Assembly (NCBI GenBank): GCA_963811825.1
Contig: CAWESS010000033.1
Location: 62,001-126,000, forward strand
Reading direction: 5' to 3'
Source: Fodinibacter sp963811825
Lineage (GTDB): Bacteria > Actinomycetota > Actinomycetes > Actinomycetales > Dermatophilaceae
DNA length: 64,000 nucleotides
Shown here: piece by piece, positions 32,881 to 41,635 of the stretch
How the letters are laid out: the number at the start of each line of letters is the position of its first letter
How positions within the stretch are numbered: the first letter of the stretch is position 1
Translations under genes and position numbers: made by a program
Notes under the pieces: generated by a model
Seen by the model: the letters and a program-made list of their open reading frames with translations, nothing else
Databases searched by the model: none
Told to the model about the DNA's origin: nothing

Positions 32881-33699
32881 TCAGTCGTGTGCCGCGACCC
32901 AGTCCAGGAGCAGGGCCAGGAAGACCTCCGGTTCCTCCATCGACGGCAGGTGTGCTGTGGTGGCGCGATCGACACGACGCACGTGCGCGACCTCCGCCTC
33001 GATCCGGTCAGCGGCGAGGTGCACGGTGTCGAGGTCATGACCACCGACGACCAGCAGTACTGGCATGGCGATCTCGGCGTAGCGCGTCACCGCGGGAGGG
33101 TCGATCTCGACCCAGTCGAGGTCGGGGTCGGCCCAGTTCGCGTCGATCTCGAAGGCGCGCCGCTGCATGAGCCGTACGGATGCCGTGACCGTCGGGTCGA
33201 CATCGGCGAGGGCACGTCCCGCGCCCACGATCCACGCCTGCACGTTCGCCTCGACGGCGCCATCAAGATCCCCTCGCTCCAGGGCCGCGTTCTCCGCTGC
33301 GGCGAACGCGGCGAGCGCCGGCGTCCGCTCGGTGAGCAGGCTGCCGCCGGGCGGGGCGAGCAGCAGCGACCGCACGAGACCCGGCCGGGCCAGGGCGACC
33401 TCCAGGGCCACTCCCGCGCCCAGCGAGGAGCCCACGAGGTGACACGAGGTGACCCCGAGATGGTCGAGCGTGTCGAGGACGTCGGCGACGTGGTCCAGCG
33501 CACCCACGGGCGCCGAGTCGGACTCTCCGAAGCCGTGCAGGTCCAGGCGCACGGCATCCCGCGTGGCGGTCAACCCTGCCCACTGCGGGTCCCACATGCG
33601 GCGGTCGGCGACACCGGCGTGCAGCAGGACGACCACGGCGCGGCCCGGCGGCCCCCCGCGGTCGTGGGCGATGCCAGTCGGTGTCGGCGATGAGGGCAT
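32881..33699 (-). CDS. Alpha/beta hydrolase
   Basis: 272 residues from ATG 33699. Family motifs are VVLLHAGVADRRMWDPQ (oxyanion region), LDLHGFGESD, the nucleophile elbow LVGSSLGAGVAL, the acid in VVGGHDLDTV and the catalytic His in TTAHLPSMEEPEVF. It is a soluble esterase or lactonase of the MhpC/3-oxoadipate enol-lactonase style. The substrate cannot be inferred from its neighbours. Confidence 0.9.
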   Translation of the reverse strand: MPSSPTPTGIAHDRGGPPGRAVVVLLHAGVADRRMWDPQWAGLTATRDAVRLDLHGFGESDSAPVGALDHVADVLDTLDHLGVTSCHLVGSSLGAGVALEVALARPGLVRSLLLAPPGGSLLTERTPALAAFAAAENAALERGDLDGAVEANVQAWIVGAGRALADVDPTVTASVRLMQRRAFEIDANWADPDLDWVEIDPPAVTRYAEIAMPVLLVVGGHDLDTVHLAADRIEAEVAHVRRVDRATTAHLPSMEEPEVFLALLLDWVAAHD

Positions 33700-33742
33700 T
33701 GTTCTCCCGGTGGTCGTGGGTGGGTGTCCACCCTGCCAGTCG

Positions 33743-34246
33743 TCACACGGGCTGCGCGACGGGCGTGTCCGGGGCCGACGCCCTGAGCTGGTCGGTCAGG
33801 GCGTCGTCCAGGCTCGTCCCGTCGAGGACATCACTCACCGAAGCTCGAAGCGCTTGCCACACCGAGGGCAGATGATCTGCGATCCCCTCGCTGTCACTCG
33901 ACCCGGCTGCCCTGAGCCCCGCCCTCGTCGAGAGGTTGGGGGCAGCCCTGATGATCTCGCCGAGACTGACATCGGATGCCGGCCTGGCCAGGACGTATCC
34001 GCCGCGAGCACCGCGCGTGCTCACCACCAGCCCCGCAACCCGCAGGTCCGCAACGACCTTTTCGAGGAAGCGGCGCGGCATGCGGTGCCGCGCCGCGATG
34101 GTGTCGACGCTGAGCGGTCCGACGCCATCGCGCTGGGCCTGAGCCAGCGCGAGCATCGCCCGTAGGGCGTACTGGCTGCGGGCCGAGATCGCGAGGTCCG
34201 CCTCCACGGCGGTTGCGTGCGCCGGCCCGGAGTCGCTGACGGTCAC
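33743..34246 (-). CDS. Rrf2 family regulator without Fe-S cysteines (CymR-like)
   Basis: 167 residues from GTG 34244-34246, five bases after the cysA stop. The winged helix reads LAISARSQYALRAMLALAQ, VDTIAARHRMPRRFLEKVVADLRVAGLVVSTRGARGGYVLARP. There is no cysteine at all, so the IscR/NsrR type of iron-sulfur sensing is excluded. The Firmicutes regulator CymR, which controls cysteine synthesis, has the same property. Its position at the end of the sulfate-transport operon suggests it controls sulfur genes here. Confidence 0.87.
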   Translation of the reverse strand: MTVSDSGPAHATAVEADLAISARSQYALRAMLALAQAQRDGVGPLSVDTIAARHRMPRRFLEKVVADLRVAGLVVSTRGARGGYVLARPASDVSLGEIIRAAPNLSTRAGLRAAGSSDSEGIADHLPSVWQALRASVSDVLDGTSLDDALTDQLRASAPDTPVAQPV

Positions 34247-34251
34247 GCTCT

Positions 34252-35262
34252 TCAGATCGCGAGTGCCGGGTCGGCATCGGTGGCGTCCACGGGGAGGCTG
34301 GCGCGCGCGTGCACGACCTCCCCCGCGACGAACTGCTTCCTGTCGGCCTCGGCCCTGGTGACCTGGGCGGCGAACCGTTCGCCGGAGTCAGCGCGCAGCT
34401 CGACCCTGACCTCGAACCCGAGGCGCACGACGCGCTCGACGGCGGCGGTCACGACACCCGGCGAGTCGGGGTTTCGCGCATCGTGGCGCTGGGCGGCAGC
34501 GAGATCACGTTCGAGGACGATGTCGTGCGGTCGCACGAGGCGCCCGCCGAGCCGTGCCACCGAGCCCAGGAACGACATCACGAAGTCGTTCGCGGGCCGC
34601 TCGTAGAGGGACACGGGGTCGCCGATCTGCTCGATGCGGCCCTTGTTGAGCACGGCGATGCGGTCGGCGACGTCGAGGGCCTCCTCCTGGTCGTGGGTCA
34701 CGAGCACCGTGGTCACGTGCACCTCGTCGTGCAGGCGGCGCAGCCACTGGCGCAGGTCGGCGCGCACCTTGGCATCCAGCGCCCCGAACGGTTCGTCGAG
34801 GAGCAGCACCTGGGGGTCGACCGCCAGCGCCCTCGCCAGGGCCATCCGCTGCCGCTGCCCGCCCGAGAGCTGCGCCGGGTACCGGTGCTGGAAGCCGTCG
34901 AGCCCGACGATCTCGAGGAGCTCGTCGACCTTGCGCCGGACCTCGGCCTTGGGCCGCTTGCGGATGGTCAGGCCGAAGGCGACGTTGTCGCGCACGGTCA
35001 TGTGCTTGAACGCCGCGTAGTGCTGGAACACGAAGCCGATGCCGCGTCGCTGCGGGGGCTCTCTCGTCACGTCGACGCCCGCGATGGCGACGCTCCCGGC
35101 ATCCAACGACTCGAGCCCGGCGATCGACCGCAGCAAGGTCGACTTCCCGGAGCCGCTGGGACCGAGGAGAGCGGTGAGCGAGCCCGACGGGATCTCGAGG
35201 CCGACGTCGTCGAGGGCCACGAAGTCTCCGTAGTTCTTGCGGGCGGACGAGACGGTGATCAT
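34252..35262 (-). CDS. cysA: Sulfate/thiosulfate ABC transporter ATPase CysA
   Basis: 336 residues with Walker A GPSGSGKST, Q-loop FQHYAAF, signature LSGGQRQRMALARAL, Walker B VLLLDEPFGALD and the H-loop VTHDQEEA. The C-terminal TOBE-like part follows. It energises sulfate import. The start overlaps the end of cysW by four bases (ATGA). Confidence 0.95.
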   Translation of the reverse strand: MITVSSARKNYGDFVALDDVGLEIPSGSLTALLGPSGSGKSTLLRSIAGLESLDAGSVAIAGVDVTREPPQRRGIGFVFQHYAAFKHMTVRDNVAFGLTIRKRPKAEVRRKVDELLEIVGLDGFQHRYPAQLSGGQRQRMALARALAVDPQVLLLDEPFGALDAKVRADLRQWLRRLHDEVHVTTVLVTHDQEEALDVADRIAVLNKGRIEQIGDPVSLYERPANDFVMSFLGSVARLGGRLVRPHDIVLERDLAAAQRHDARNPDSPGVVTAAVERVVRLGFEVRVELRADSGERFAAQVTRAEADRKQFVAGEVVHARASLPVDATDADPALAI

Positions 35263-36068
35263 CGGGTGCTCCTCTTGCGGTCCAGCAGGGTCATGAGCAG
35301 GAGCGTCGCGACGGCCAGGCCCATGAGCAGGGTGGCTGCGGCGTACGCCCCGTAGGTGTTGTGGTCATCGATGTAGCGCGAGTGCACGAGCAACGTGAGC
35401 GTCTGCGACACCCCGGGGAAGCCGGACGACACCATGATCACCGCGCCGAACTCCCCGAGCGCCCGGGCGACGGTGAGCACGATGCCGTAGGTGAGCCCCC
35501 AGCGGATGGCCGGCAGGGTGATCCGCCAGAACGTCTGCCACCCCGACGCCCCCAGGGTCGAGGCGGCCTGTTCCTGCTCGGTGCCGATCTCGTGCAGGAC
35601 GGGCTCGACCTCCCTGACGACGAAGGGCAACGTGACGAAGATCGTGGCGAGGACCATGCCGGGCAGGCCGAAGATCACCTTGACCCCGGTCGAGCCCTCG
35701 AGACCTCCGAACCAGCCGGAGGCGCCCCACAACATGATCAGGGAGACACCGACGACGATCGGGGAGACCGCGAAGGGCAGGTCGACGACGGCCTGCACGA
35801 ACCCGCGGCCGGGGATGCGCCACCGTGCCAAGGCGATTGCCGTGACGACGCCGAAGACGACGTTGAGGGGCACGACGATGGCGACGATGAGCAGGGAGAG
35901 GTTGAGGGCTGCGATCGCGGCCGGCGTGCGGATCGAGTCGATGAAGGTGCCGAGCCCCGGTTCGAAGGTGCGGTAGAGGATCACGAAGATCGGCACGGCG
36001 AGCAGGCCGATGACGTAGGCCAGGGCGAGCGTGCGCAGGGCCAGGGTGGAGCCACGGCTGGTGGTCAT
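35259..36068 (-). CDS. cysW: Sulfate ABC transporter permease CysW
   Basis: 269 residues from ATG 36066-36068 with six membrane helices. The permease EAA loop (EQEQAASTLGASGWQTFWRITLPAIRWGL) contacts CysA, and ARALGEFGAVIMVSSGFPG is characteristic of CysW/CysT. It is coupled by ATGA to cysT. Confidence 0.93.
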   Translation of the reverse strand: MTTSRGSTLALRTLALAYVIGLLAVPIFVILYRTFEPGLGTFIDSIRTPAAIAALNLSLLIVAIVVPLNVVFGVVTAIALARWRIPGRGFVQAVVDLPFAVSPIVVGVSLIMLWGASGWFGGLEGSTGVKVIFGLPGMVLATIFVTLPFVVREVEPVLHEIGTEQEQAASTLGASGWQTFWRITLPAIRWGLTYGIVLTVARALGEFGAVIMVSSGFPGVSQTLTLLVHSRYIDDHNTYGAYAAATLLMGLAVATLLLMTLLDRKRSTR

Positions 36069-36958
36069 GAGGTTCGCTCCTCGCGGCGCTGGGAGCGGCT
36101 GCCCCACAGTCTGAGCACGAACAAGGTGAGGAAGGAGATGGCCAGGAGCGCCACGGACACGGCGGCGGCGTTCACGGGGCGGTCGATCTCGATCTGCTGT
36201 TGGATGTACTGCGAGACCACCTGCGTCTCACGCGGGATGTTGCCGCCGATGAGCACCACCGACCCGTACTCGCCGACCGCGCGCGCGAAGGCCAGGCCGG
36301 TGCCGCTGATGATCGCGGGTCCGAGGGTCGGCAGGACCACCCGCCGGAACGTCGTGGCGTTGGAGGCCCCCAAGGATGCCGCGGCCTCCTCCACCTCGTG
36401 GTCCAGCTCGATGAGCACCGGCTGCACCGAGCGCACGACGAACGGCAGGGTCACGAAGGCGAGGGCGACGATGAGCCCCCACCGGGTCGCGTTGAGGTGG
36501 ACGCCGACCGGGCTGTTCGGGCCGTAGAGCGAGAGCAGCACGATGCTCGCGACGATCGTCGGGAGGGCGAAGGGCAGGTCGATGAGGGCGTTGACGACCC
36601 GCTTGCCGGGGAACTCGTCGCGAACCAGGACCCAGGCGATCAGCGTGCCCATCACCGAGTTGACGAGCGCCACGACGGCGGAGACGAGCAGGGTGGTGCG
36701 GATCGCAGCGAGCGCGGCCGGCGCGGTCACGGCATCCCAGAAGCCGGCGAGGCCCTCGTCGAGCGAGGCGACGGTGAGGGCTGCGAGCGGCAGCAGGACG
36801 ATGACGCTGAGCCACAGCCCCACGACGCCGACACCGAGGGCGCGGCCCGACACCCGCCGGGGGCGGTGCCCCTCCCGCGTGGGAGGGGCACCGGCCGGTC
36901 GGGCGATGGGCGAGGACCGGACCGACAGGTCCTCGCGCGGGTGGGTGGTGGCCGTCAT
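36065..36958 (-). CDS. cysT: Sulfate ABC transporter permease CysT
   Basis: 297 residues from ATG 36956-36958. The cytoplasmic N-terminal ~40 residues are Arg/Pro-rich and precede six helices. The EAA loop reads EVEEAAASLGASNATTFRRVVLPTLGPAI, followed by GEYGSVVLIGGNIPRETQVVSQYI, typical of CysT/CysU. It pairs with CysW as the membrane channel. Confidence 0.93.
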   Translation of the reverse strand: MTATTHPREDLSVRSSPIARPAGAPPTREGHRPRRVSGRALGVGVVGLWLSVIVLLPLAALTVASLDEGLAGFWDAVTAPAALAAIRTTLLVSAVVALVNSVMGTLIAWVLVRDEFPGKRVVNALIDLPFALPTIVASIVLLSLYGPNSPVGVHLNATRWGLIVALAFVTLPFVVRSVQPVLIELDHEVEEAAASLGASNATTFRRVVLPTLGPAIISGTGLAFARAVGEYGSVVLIGGNIPRETQVVSQYIQQQIEIDRPVNAAAVSVALLAISFLTLFVLRLWGSRSQRREERTS

Positions 36959-36963
36959 CGGTC

Positions 36964-38001
36964 CTACTCCGTCGCCGCGTCGTAGATCTTGGCGATCGAG
37001 CCGACGTCCTTCTTGAACAGCGTGGAGTCCACCTGCTTCCAGCCGCCGAGGTCGGCGATGGTCCAGAGCTTCTCGGGCTGGGGGAAGTCTGCCGCGAACT
37101 CGGCGGCGACCGTGGTGTCCACCGGGCGGAACCCGGCTTCGGCCCACAGTCGCTGCGCCTCGGGGGTGTAGAGGAACTCGTTGAAGGCCGTGGCCGCCTT
37201 GACGCCGGCGCTCTTGGTGAGCACCGCCGCCGGGTTCTCGATCTTGAAGGTCTGCGGCGGGGTGACGTGCTCGACGGGGTCGCCCTTGCGCTCGATGAAG
37301 AGTGCCTCGTTCTCGTAGCTGAGCAGCACGTCGCCGGTGCCCTGGAGGAAGGCCTCGGTCGCCTCACGGCCGGACTTCGGCTGGATCTTCACGTGGTCGC
37401 CGACGAGCGCGGCGATGTAGTCCAGGCCGGCCTCCTCGTCCACGCCTCCGTTGCTCTTGGCCGCGTACGGGGCCAGGAGGTTCCACTTCGCCGATCCCGA
37501 GCTGAACGGGTTGGGCGTCACGACCTCGAGGCCGTCCTGGAGGAGGTCGTCCCAGTCCGCGATGCCCTTGGGGTTGCCCTCGCGGACGACGATCGTCACG
37601 ACCGAGCCGAACGGGATGCCCTGGTGCTCGTTGGCGTTCCAGTTCGCGTCGACGAGCCCTGCGTCCACGAGGCGGGTGATGTCGGGCTCGACGGAGAAGT
37701 TGACGAAGTCGGCCTCCGCCCCGGCCTCGACCTTGCGGGACTGGTCACCCGAGGCCCCGTAGGACTGCTGGAACTGAACGCCCTGGCCAGCAGCGGTGGC
37801 CTGGAAGGCGGGGATGAGCTTGTCGTAGCCGACCTTGGGCACGGCGTACGCGTAGAGGTTGACGGTGCCGCCTTCGCCGGTGGCCGGCTCCGCGGCAGCG
37901 GCTGCGCCGACGGTGTCGCTCGCGCCGCCACCACCGCAGGCGCTCATCACCATCGCGGCGCTGACGGCGACGGCGGCGAGGGTGATGCGATGTGTGCTCA
38001 T
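36964..38001 (-). CDS. sbp: Sulfate-binding lipoprotein (Sbp/CysP)
   Basis: 345 residues from ATG 37999-38001. The signal peptide has a lipobox (VMSACGGG), so the protein is lipid-anchored outside the membrane. Family segments are LYAYAVPKVGYDKLIPAFQATAAGQGVQFQQSYGASGDQSRKV (sulfate-binding loop), VVTPNPFSSGSAKWNLL and YENEALFIERKG. It leads the operon sbp-cysT-cysW-cysA-rrf2. Confidence 0.94.
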   Translation of the reverse strand: MSTHRITLAAVAVSAAMVMSACGGGGASDTVGAAAAAEPATGEGGTVNLYAYAVPKVGYDKLIPAFQATAAGQGVQFQQSYGASGDQSRKVEAGAEADFVNFSVEPDITRLVDAGLVDANWNANEHQGIPFGSVVTIVVREGNPKGIADWDDLLQDGLEVVTPNPFSSGSAKWNLLAPYAAKSNGGVDEEAGLDYIAALVGDHVKIQPKSGREATEAFLQGTGDVLLSYENEALFIERKGDPVEHVTPPQTFKIENPAAVLTKSAGVKAATAFNEFLYTPEAQRLWAEAGFRPVDTTVAAEFAADFPQPEKLWTIADLGGWKQVDSTLFKKDVGSIAKIYDAATE

Positions 38002-38057
38002 TTGTCTTCTGCTCCTGTGTGTGGCCCGGGTTGGGCGTGGGCGCCGAGGTGGCGCAT

Positions 38058-38102
38058 CTCCTAGCGGATGGATAGGAGTTTGCATAGTTCCACGTTATGG
38101 AT
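38058..38102. promoter_or_regulatory. Candidate control region of the divergent sulfur operons
   Basis: CTCCTA (38058-38063) and TAGGAG (38073-38078) form an inverted repeat with a nine-base spacer. TTATGGAT at 38095-38102 recurs within the palindrome upstream of the cysteine dioxygenase gene (45260-45267, other strand). The region separates the leftward sulfate operon from the rightward oxygenase-met operon and is AT-rich for this genome. Binding by the CymR-like Rrf2 protein is a guess from context. Confidence 0.42.
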
Positions 38103-38161
38103 CCAGTTAGGATTGGTTATGTCTCAGGATGTGAGAGGGGAGGGTCTGCGTGAGTCTCTGA

Positions 38162-38167
38162 TATAAC
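38162..38167 (+). promoter_or_regulatory. -10 box of the rightward sulfur operon
   Basis: TATAAC lies eight bases before the ATG of the leader ORF at 38176, so the transcript is probably leaderless at that ORF. No good -35 is visible at the expected distance, which suggests an activator or weak promoter. Confidence 0.45.
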
Positions 38168-38175
38168 TTGCTCTT

Positions 38176-38268
38176 ATGCACATCCAAACGAGCCGTTGGG
38201 TTTCTGGTCGCGCTGGCGACGCCCTTCACGCTGCTCGAATGTGCTGTCCGCACGCCTGTCGCGCCTGA
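38176..38268 (+). CDS. Cysteine-containing leader peptide ORF
   Basis: A 30-codon ORF whose end is cysteine-rich: the last nine residues are MCCPHACRA, with Cys-Cys and Cys seven, six and two codons from the end before TGA 38266-38268. It starts at an ATG just after a TATAAC -10 box and ends 168 bases before the 2OG-oxygenase gene. Short ORFs with cysteine codons near the stop are known in actinobacteria as cysteine-responsive attenuators. Here that role is inferred from sequence and from the sulfur genes downstream. Confidence 0.5.
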   Translation: MHIQTSRWVSGRAGDALHAARMCCPHACRA

Positions 38269-38436
38269 CGCCCGTCCTGACGACGCATCACTGCGACCCT
38301 CCACCCGACGACCCGGGCAGGGCGTCGGCGTCCGGACAAGCCCTCCACTCCGCGCAAAGCCGCGCCGGCGACTGCCTGATCGTCGTCACCCCACACCCGA
38401 CCGGTCCCCACACCGACCGTCCCCCGAAGGACCACC

Positions 38437-39498
38437 ATGACCATTGCCCCCCACCGCGAGCTCACCCTCCCGGTCATCGACCTGCGGGCCGCCGGCGGCT
38501 CCGACCACGAGCGCACCGAGCTGTTGGAGCGCCTGCGCAGCGCCGCCCACGACCTCGGCTTCTTCTACGTCACCGGGCACGGCATTCCCGAGCACGTCCA
38601 GCAAGACCTGCTCTCCGCATCCCGCACCTTCTTCTCGCTGCCCGAGACCCGCCGCCAGGAGATCTCCAACCTGCACTCACCCCACTTCCGCGGATACACC
38701 GCACTGGCCACGGAGCACACCGCAGGCGGGGTGGACCTGCGGGAGCAGATCGACATCGGCCCCGAGCGGGCTGCGCTCGACCTGCAGCCGGGCGACCCGG
38801 CCTACCTGCGGCTGGTCGGCCCCAACCAGTGGCCGAGCGCGGTGCCGGAGCTGCGGGCTACTGTGCTGCGCTGGCTGGGCGAGGCCGAGCGCGTCGCCCG
38901 CAGCGTGCTGGGCCTCCTGGCCGAGGCTCTCGGCCAGGACTCCGCGTGGTTCGACCAGTGGTTCGACGCCGAGGCGACGACGACCACCAAGCTCGTGCGC
39001 TACCCGGCACCACCAGCCGGTCAGGCTCCCCACGACACCCCCAGCCAGGGCGTCGGGCAGCACAAGGACTACGGCTGGCTCGCTCTCGTACTCCAGGACG
39101 ACCAGTCCGGGCTCCAGGTGCGCGCCGACGACGGCGGCTGGATCGAGGCCACGCCGGTGCCGGGCACCCTGGTGTTCAACGTCGGCGAGGCTCTCGAGGT
39201 CGCCACCGGCGGCTACCTGCGCGCCAACGTGCATCGGGTGCTCGGTCCCCGGGAGGGGGAGGACCGCTACTCGGTGCCGTTCTTCCTCGGACCGCGCCTG
39301 GACGCCGTCGTCGAGCCCCTCACTCTTCCCGCCGACCTCGCGGCTCAGGCCCGGGGCGTCGAACAGGACCCCGACAACCCGATCTACGCACAGTACGGCC
39401 GCAAGGCCCTCATCGGCTGGCTGCGCTCACACCCCGTGGTGGCGCAGCGATGGCACCCGGACCTGCTCGAGGACCCGTCGTGGAACCCCGCAGGCTGA
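38437..39498 (+). CDS. Isopenicillin N synthase-like 2-oxoglutarate/Fe(II) oxygenase
   Basis: 353 residues from ATG 38437. The N-terminal DIOX_N part reads LPVIDLRAAGG and GFFYVTGHGIPEHVQ. The double-stranded beta-helix carries the Fe(II) ligands H-x-D (GQHKDYGWL) and the distal His (NVHRVLGPREG), with the 2OG-binding R-x-S (RYSVPFF). It is the first full gene of an operon with a methionine-type ABC transporter, so it may oxidise an imported sulfur compound. The true substrate is unknown and it need not be linked to antibiotics. Confidence 0.9.
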   Translation: MTIAPHRELTLPVIDLRAAGGSDHERTELLERLRSAAHDLGFFYVTGHGIPEHVQQDLLSASRTFFSLPETRRQEISNLHSPHFRGYTALATEHTAGGVDLREQIDIGPERAALDLQPGDPAYLRLVGPNQWPSAVPELRATVLRWLGEAERVARSVLGLLAEALGQDSAWFDQWFDAEATTTTKLVRYPAPPAGQAPHDTPSQGVGQHKDYGWLALVLQDDQSGLQVRADDGGWIEATPVPGTLVFNVGEALEVATGGYLRANVHRVLGPREGEDRYSVPFFLGPRLDAVVEPLTLPADLAAQARGVEQDPDNPIYAQYGRKALIGWLRSHPVVAQRWHPDLLEDPSWNPAG

Positions 39499-39520
39499 CA
39501 CCGCGGCCGGAATCCACCTC

Positions 39521-39544
39521 GGATGCCGGGACGCACCCGGATCC
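39521..39544 (+). terminator. Intercistronic hairpin between the oxygenase and metQ
   Basis: GGAT-G-CCGGG and CCCGG-ATCC pair with one bulged G around a five-base loop, 22 bases after the oxygenase stop. No U-tract is present. It may attenuate or stabilise the transcript between the oxygenase and the transporter genes. Confidence 0.4.
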
Positions 39545-39677
39545 GGCGCGGGCGCCGCAGTCTCACCGATGTCCGTCGCGGTCGGGACCCACGGCATCCG
39601 TGTGACGTCCGGCCGCACCCCCACCCACCGAACATCTCGAACAACCCCCGAACATCCAAGACCCAGGAGAAGCACCC

Positions 39678-40634
39678 ATGTCCGACAACCGCACCCCCTC
39701 AGCGAGCACTGACACCCTGCCACCCGCGGGTGGCGCCTCCCTGACCGACCTCGAACCCGAAGGCCGCTCGGGCCGCAGCAAGGCCATCATCGCCGGCGTC
39801 GTCGCGCTCGCCCTGATCGCCGCCGGCCTGCTCTTCTGGCGACCGTGGGCCACCGATGACGGTGGCAAGTACAGCGCCGCCGACGCCCCGCTGCGGGTGT
39901 TCGCGTCCGTCACCCCGCATGCCGAGATCCTGCGCCACATCCAGAGCGACCTCGCCAACGGCGAGTTCGACCTGCAGGTCATCGAGGAGACCGACGGCGT
40001 CAACGGCAACGATGTCGTGGAGAACGGCGACGCCGACGTCAGCTACTTCCAGCACGTGCCCTACCTGAACTCCGACAGCGCCGACAAGGGCTACACCGAC
40101 CTCAAGGAGGTGGCCACCGTCCACGTCGAGCCGTACGGCATCTACTCGGACAAGGTCACCGACCTGGCCCAGGTGCCTGACGGAGGCCTGGTCCTGCTGT
40201 CCAACAACGTCAGCAACGTCGCCCGCGGTCTCTACCTGCTCCAGGAGGCCGGCCTCATCACGCTGCCCTACCAGTACGGCGACACCTCGAGCGAGGCGCT
40301 GACGATCGACGAGAACGACATCGTCGACAACCCCAGGAACCTGACCTTCCGTCAGGTGGAGCCCGCCCAGATCCCGCGTTCGCTGCCGGATGCCGCCCTC
40401 GGCCTGATCAACGGCAACGTCGCCCTCGAGGCCGGGCTCACCCCCAGCCAGGACGCGCTGCTGCTGGAGAAGGCGGCCGGCAACCCGTACGCGAACATCC
40501 TCACCGCCCCCGATGCCCTCGCCGACGACCCGCGCGTGCAGCGGCTCAGCGAGATCCTCGAGGGCCCCGAGGTCGCGGCGTTCATCGAGCAGTCCTACCC
40601 GGGCTCGGTCATCGCGGTCGCCGGAGGGAACTGA
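39678..40634 (+). CDS. metQ: MetQ/NlpA family substrate-binding protein with N-terminal membrane anchor
   Basis: 318 residues from ATG 39678, preceded by AGGAG. Residues ~1-33 are cytoplasmic and polar, ~34-53 form a helix (KAIIAGVVALALIAAGLLFW), and the rest is the NlpA-type binding fold (VFASVTPHAEILRHIQ, DADVSYFQHVPYLN). The usual lipobox cysteine is missing, so it is anchored by its helix. It binds methionine or a related sulfur-containing ligand and delivers it to MetNI. Confidence 0.88.
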   Translation: MSDNRTPSASTDTLPPAGGASLTDLEPEGRSGRSKAIIAGVVALALIAAGLLFWRPWATDDGGKYSAADAPLRVFASVTPHAEILRHIQSDLANGEFDLQVIEETDGVNGNDVVENGDADVSYFQHVPYLNSDSADKGYTDLKEVATVHVEPYGIYSDKVTDLAQVPDGGLVLLSNNVSNVARGLYLLQEAGLITLPYQYGDTSSEALTIDENDIVDNPRNLTFRQVEPAQIPRSLPDAALGLINGNVALEAGLTPSQDALLLEKAAGNPYANILTAPDALADDPRVQRLSEILEGPEVAAFIEQSYPGSVIAVAGGN

Positions 40635-40636
40635 GA

Positions 40637-41635
40637 GTGTTCCGCACCGAGGAGCTCGTCAAGACGTTCGGCGACGGCCCGCAGCGGGTCGAGGCGCTGA
40701 AGGGGATCACGCTCGACATCCCCGAGGGTGAGGTGTTCGGCATCGTCGGCCACAGCGGCGCAGGCAAGAGCACCCTCATCCGATGCCTCAACCTGCTCGA
40801 GCGCCCCACGTCGGGTCGTGTCTTCCTCGACGACACGGAGCTCACCGGCCTGCCCGCCGGTGAGCTCCGTGGGCGGCGGCAACGCATCGGGATGATCTTC
40901 CAGCACTTCCACCTGCTCGACTCGCGCACCGTGCTCGACAACGTCGCCTTCCCTCTCGAGATCAGGGGCATCGACAAGGCCCGCCGCGACAAGCGCGCTC
41001 TGGAGATCCTCGAGATCGTCGGGCTGGTCGACCGCGCCAAGGAGCACCCCTCGCGTTTGTCCGGCGGCATGAAGCAGCGCGTCGGCATTGCCAGGGCGCT
41101 CGCCGGGTCGCCCAAGGTGCTGCTCTGCGACGAGGCAACCAGCGCCCTGGACACCCGAACCGCCCACCAGATCCTCGCCCTGCTGCGCGAGGTCAACGAG
41201 GCCTTCGGCGTCACCATCGTCCTCATCACCCACGACATGGAGGTCGTCAGAGCCGCGTGCGGCTCGGCGGCGCTGCTCGACGACGGACGCATCGTCGAGT
41301 CCGGGCGGCTCACCGACCTCAGCCTCGACGCCGGCTCGGCCCTGGGCCGCCTGCTGCTGCCCGTGCGCGTCGCCCCCATCGGCGCCGACGAAACCCACCT
41401 GCTGCTCACCGTCGCCGACGTCGCCCACGGGTCAGCCGCACTGAGCCGGCTCGCCCGCGATCTCGACGTCGACGTCACCATCCGCGCCGGCACGATCGAG
41501 CAGATCGCCGGCGAGGACGTCGGCCGCTTCCAGGTCGCCCTCGACCCCGCTTCTGGAGCCCACGGCGCGGTCGCGACCGACGCGGTCGTGCGCTACCTCA
41601 CCGACCGCAACATCCGCGTGGAGGTGCTCGCGTGA
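40637..41635 (+). CDS. metN: Methionine-type ABC transporter ATPase MetN
   Basis: 332 residues from GTG 40637, two bases after metQ. It has Walker A GHSGAGKST, Q-loop FQHFHLLDSRTV, signature LSGGMKQRVGIARAL, Walker B VLLCDEATSALD and H-loop ITHDMEVV. The C-terminal NIL domain (DLDVDVTIRAGTIEQIAGEDVGRFQV) is the regulatory ligand-sensing domain of MetN. Its stop overlaps the metI start (GTGA). Confidence 0.93.
   Translation: MFRTEELVKTFGDGPQRVEALKGITLDIPEGEVFGIVGHSGAGKSTLIRCLNLLERPTSGRVFLDDTELTGLPAGELRGRRQRIGMIFQHFHLLDSRTVLDNVAFPLEIRGIDKARRDKRALEILEIVGLVDRAKEHPSRLSGGMKQRVGIARALAGSPKVLLCDEATSALDTRTAHQILALLREVNEAFGVTIVLITHDMEVVRAACGSAALLDDGRIVESGRLTDLSLDAGSALGRLLLPVRVAPIGADETHLLLTVADVAHGSAALSRLARDLDVDVTIRAGTIEQIAGEDVGRFQVALDPASGAHGAVATDAVVRYLTDRNIRVEVLA

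Noticed and set aside
38061..38093. Minus-strand mini-ORF VELCKLLSIR before the sulfate-binding protein gene
   Set aside because: It has one Cys codon only, and its start directly abuts the best -10-like hexamer, which leaves no room for a transcription start.
39499..39677. SAM or other methionine riboswitch before metQ
   Set aside because: The gap shows only one GC hairpin and none of the conserved SAM-I or SAM-II/IV core strings; the genes are more likely controlled from the leader at 38176.
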